Source: DAIRDK01 sp035403225 (lineage in GTDB: Bacteria > Bacteroidota > Bacteroidia > Bacteroidales > FEN-979). From it: a stretch of 8,445 nucleotides of DNA. Of this stretch, positions 7,106-8,445 are shown in pieces; the first letter of the stretch is position 1, and each line of letters opens with the position of its first letter. The stretch is taken from the NCBI GenBank assembly GCA_035403225.1, contig DAONET010000054.1, positions 1 to 8,445 of the forward strand. The letters are read 5' to 3'. Under the pieces are notes generated by a model, which saw nothing but the letters and a program-made list of their open reading frames with translations, made no database searches and was not told where the DNA came from. The position numbers were made by a program, and so were the translations under genes.

Positions 7106-7850
7106 GTTCCTTCTTAAGCCAGTCATATCCTTTCTCTTCCAGTTCCATCGCCAATTCTTTAGGGCCGGACTTCACGATTCTTCCTTCAAAGAGGACATGC
7201 ACAAAATCGGGTACGATGTAATCGAGCAGCCGCTGGTAATGGGTGATGACCACAAAGGCATTATCAGGCCGGCGGAGTTTGTTCACCCCGTTAGCCACGA
7301 TGCGGAGGGCGTCGATGTCAAGGCCTGAGTCGGTTTCATCCAGGATAGCCAGTTTCGGCTCGATCATGGCCATCTGAAAGATCTCATTCTTTTTCTTTTC
7401 GCCTCCGGAAAAACCTTCGTTCACGGAGCGGTTGGTGAGGTCGGAATCAATCTCAACCAGTCTTTTCCTCTCTTCCATCATGCGAAGGAAATCGCCGGCG
7501 GGGAGGGGATCCAGCCCTCTGTATTTGCGGATCTCGTTCACCGCGGTCCGCATGAAGTTCGTGATGCTCACCCCCGGTATCTCCACCGGGTACTGGAATC
7601 CCAGAAAAATACCTTCGCGGGCCCGGTCTTCCACGGATAAATTCAACAGGTTTCGGTCGTTGTACAACACCTCCCCTTTGGTCACCTCGAACACTTCCCG
7701 GCCGGCGATAACCGATGCCAGCGTGCTTTTCCCGGTGCCGTTGGGTCCCATGATGGCATGTACTTCGCCGTTGTTCACTTTCAGATTGATCCCTTTCAGG
7801 ATCTCTTTCCCGTTGATCGAGGCATGAAGATTTTTAATGTTTAACAGCAT
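7098..7850 (-). CDS. sufC: SufC, ABC-type ATPase of the Fe-S scaffold
   Basis: A soluble ABC ATPase whose dimerisation on ATP binding opens the SufB-SufD interface during cluster assembly. It does not transport anything. It is 250 residues, the standard length. Motifs: Walker A GPNGTGKST (35-43), Q-loop FQYP (85-88), the SufC-type signature FSGGEKKKNE (147-156), Walker B LAILDETDSGLD (167-178) and the switch histidine in ITHYQR (202-207, His204). The signature with SGGEKKKNE and the DETDSGLD form separate SufC from transport ATPases. The ATG at 7850 gives the usual SufC N-terminus (first strand MLLNIKNL). It is preceded by an A-rich stretch with no strong Shine-Dalgarno. It follows sufB by 38 bases and overlaps the start of sufD. 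Confidence 0.97.
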   Translation of the reverse strand: MLLNIKNLHASINGKEILKGINLKVNNGEVHAIMGPNGTGKSTLASVIAGREVFEVTKGEVLYNDRNLLNLSVEDRAREGIFLGFQYPVEIPGVSITNFMRTAVNEIRKYRGLDPLPAGDFLRMMEERKRLVEIDSDLTNRSVNEGFSGGEKKKNEIFQMAMIEPKLAILDETDSGLDIDALRIVANGVNKLRRPDNAFVVITHYQRLLDYIVPDFVHVLFEGRIVKSGPKELAMELEEKGYDWLKKEHE

Positions 7851-7888
7851 ATCTTTTGTTCAGGTTGAATGGCTAAATCCGTTAATTT

Positions 7889-8445
7889 TTATCCCACTTT
7901 TCCTTCCAGGCTGATCGACAGCAGCTTTTGCGCTTCCACGGCAAACTCCATCGGGAGTTTCTTCAGCACCTCCTTGGCATAACCGTTGACGATCAATCCG
8001 ATAGCGCTTTCAGCGCTGATCCCCCGCTGCTGGCAGTAGAAGAGTTGCTCTTCGGAAATTTTCGAGGTGGTCGCTTCGTGTTCGACAATGGATGAATGGT
8101 TGTCGACCTGGATGTACGGGAACGTATGAGCTCCGCACTGGTCGCCAAGCAGCAATGAATCGCATTGAGAATAATTACGCGCGTTCGCCGCGTTTTTACT
8201 CACCCGGACCAATCCTCTGTAACTGTTATTACTCTTACCTGCCGAGATACCCTTGGAAATGATGGTACTACGGGTATTCTTCCCCAGATGGATCATTTTC
8301 GAACCGGTGTCGGCCTGCTGGTGGTTGTTTGTCACCGCCACGGAATAAAACTCACCCACCGAGTGATCACCCAGCAGAACGCATCCCGGATATTTCCAAG
8401 TGATCGCGGAGCCCGTTTCCACCTGTGTCCAGGATATCTTCGAAT
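7889..8445 (-). CDS. sufB: SufB, Fe-S cluster scaffold subunit (C-terminal part; 5' end beyond window)
   Basis: SufB is the main subunit of the SufBC2D scaffold, the site where sulfur arrives from SufE and the cluster is built. Only the C-terminal 185 complete codons of about 480 are in the window. The frame continues to the right edge, starting with residues SKISWTQVETGSAITWKYPG, which is interior SufB sequence, so the GTG at 8422 is not the start. Diagnostic segments are CDSLLLGDQCGAHTFPYI, whose second Cys matches the essential Cys405 of E. coli SufB; VEHEATTSK, matching the Glu-His-Glu cluster; FYCQQRGI; and the end KLPMEFAVEAQKLLSISLEGKVG, close to typical SufB C-termini. The TAA stop is at 7889-7891. 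It is the first suf gene seen on this strand; any upstream regulator and the main promoter lie to the right. Confidence 0.97.
   Translation of the reverse strand, partial: SKISWTQVETGSAITWKYPGCVLLGDHSVGEFYSVAVTNNHQQADTGSKMIHLGKNTRSTIISKGISAGKSNNSYRGLVRVSKNAANARNYSQCDSLLLGDQCGAHTFPYIQVDNHSSIVEHEATTSKISEEQLFYCQQRGISAESAIGLIVNGYAKEVLKKLPMEFAVEAQKLLSISLEGKVG

Noticed and set aside
8420..8422. GTG as the start of the sufB fragment
   Set aside because: Upstream codons continue SufB sequence to the window edge, so this is an internal valine.
1..8445. An undescribed defence, mobile or biosynthetic system
   Set aside because: Every gene belongs to a known housekeeping or secretion family, and no repeats, integrases, toxin-like small genes or unusual enzymes are visible on either strand.

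Overview
The window looks like a chromosomal segment from a Bacteroidota bacterium, most likely Bacteroidales or a close relative. Three things suggest this. The rightward gene ends in a type IX secretion (T9SS) sorting domain. Two intergenic gaps carry a match to the Bacteroidota -7 promoter element TAnnTTTG. The isoprenoid gene present is dxs of the MEP pathway, which Bacteroidales use, whereas Flavobacteriia mostly use mevalonate. Shine-Dalgarno sequences are weak or absent at most starts. I see no sign of a mobile element, phage, CRISPR array, tRNA or rRNA.

Layout. Positions 1-1566 (+) hold the C-terminal part of a large secreted protein: an Ig-like domain, an amidotransferase-like domain, a PKD domain and a T9SS type A sorting domain. 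Its N-terminus lies left of the window. A 52-base convergent gap follows, holding a degenerate heptanucleotide repeat and no convincing hairpin terminator. Everything from 1619 to the right edge is on the minus strand. In transcription order it is sufB (partial, entering from the right edge), sufC, sufD, sufS, sufE, sufT (DUF59/MIP18 family) and dxs. Gaps are 91 bases or less, and sufC and sufD touch or overlap. No stretch over 300 bases lacks a gene.

How the genes work together. SufS removes sulfur from cysteine as a persulfide, and SufE accepts it and passes it on. The SufB-SufC-SufD ATPase scaffold builds an Fe-S cluster. SufT-type proteins assist maturation or delivery. Dxs makes 1-deoxy-D-xylulose 5-phosphate, the first step of the MEP pathway. 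The last two enzymes of that pathway, IspG and IspH, are [4Fe-4S] proteins, so a suf-dxs transcript would join cluster supply to a pathway that depends on it. That link is inference from gene order.

I did not find an undescribed system. The points most worth a second look are the cysteine-rich tail of SufD, the N-terminal extension of SufS that resembles the N-terminus of SufC, the suf-dxs arrangement, the two internal promoter candidates and the heptamer repeat.
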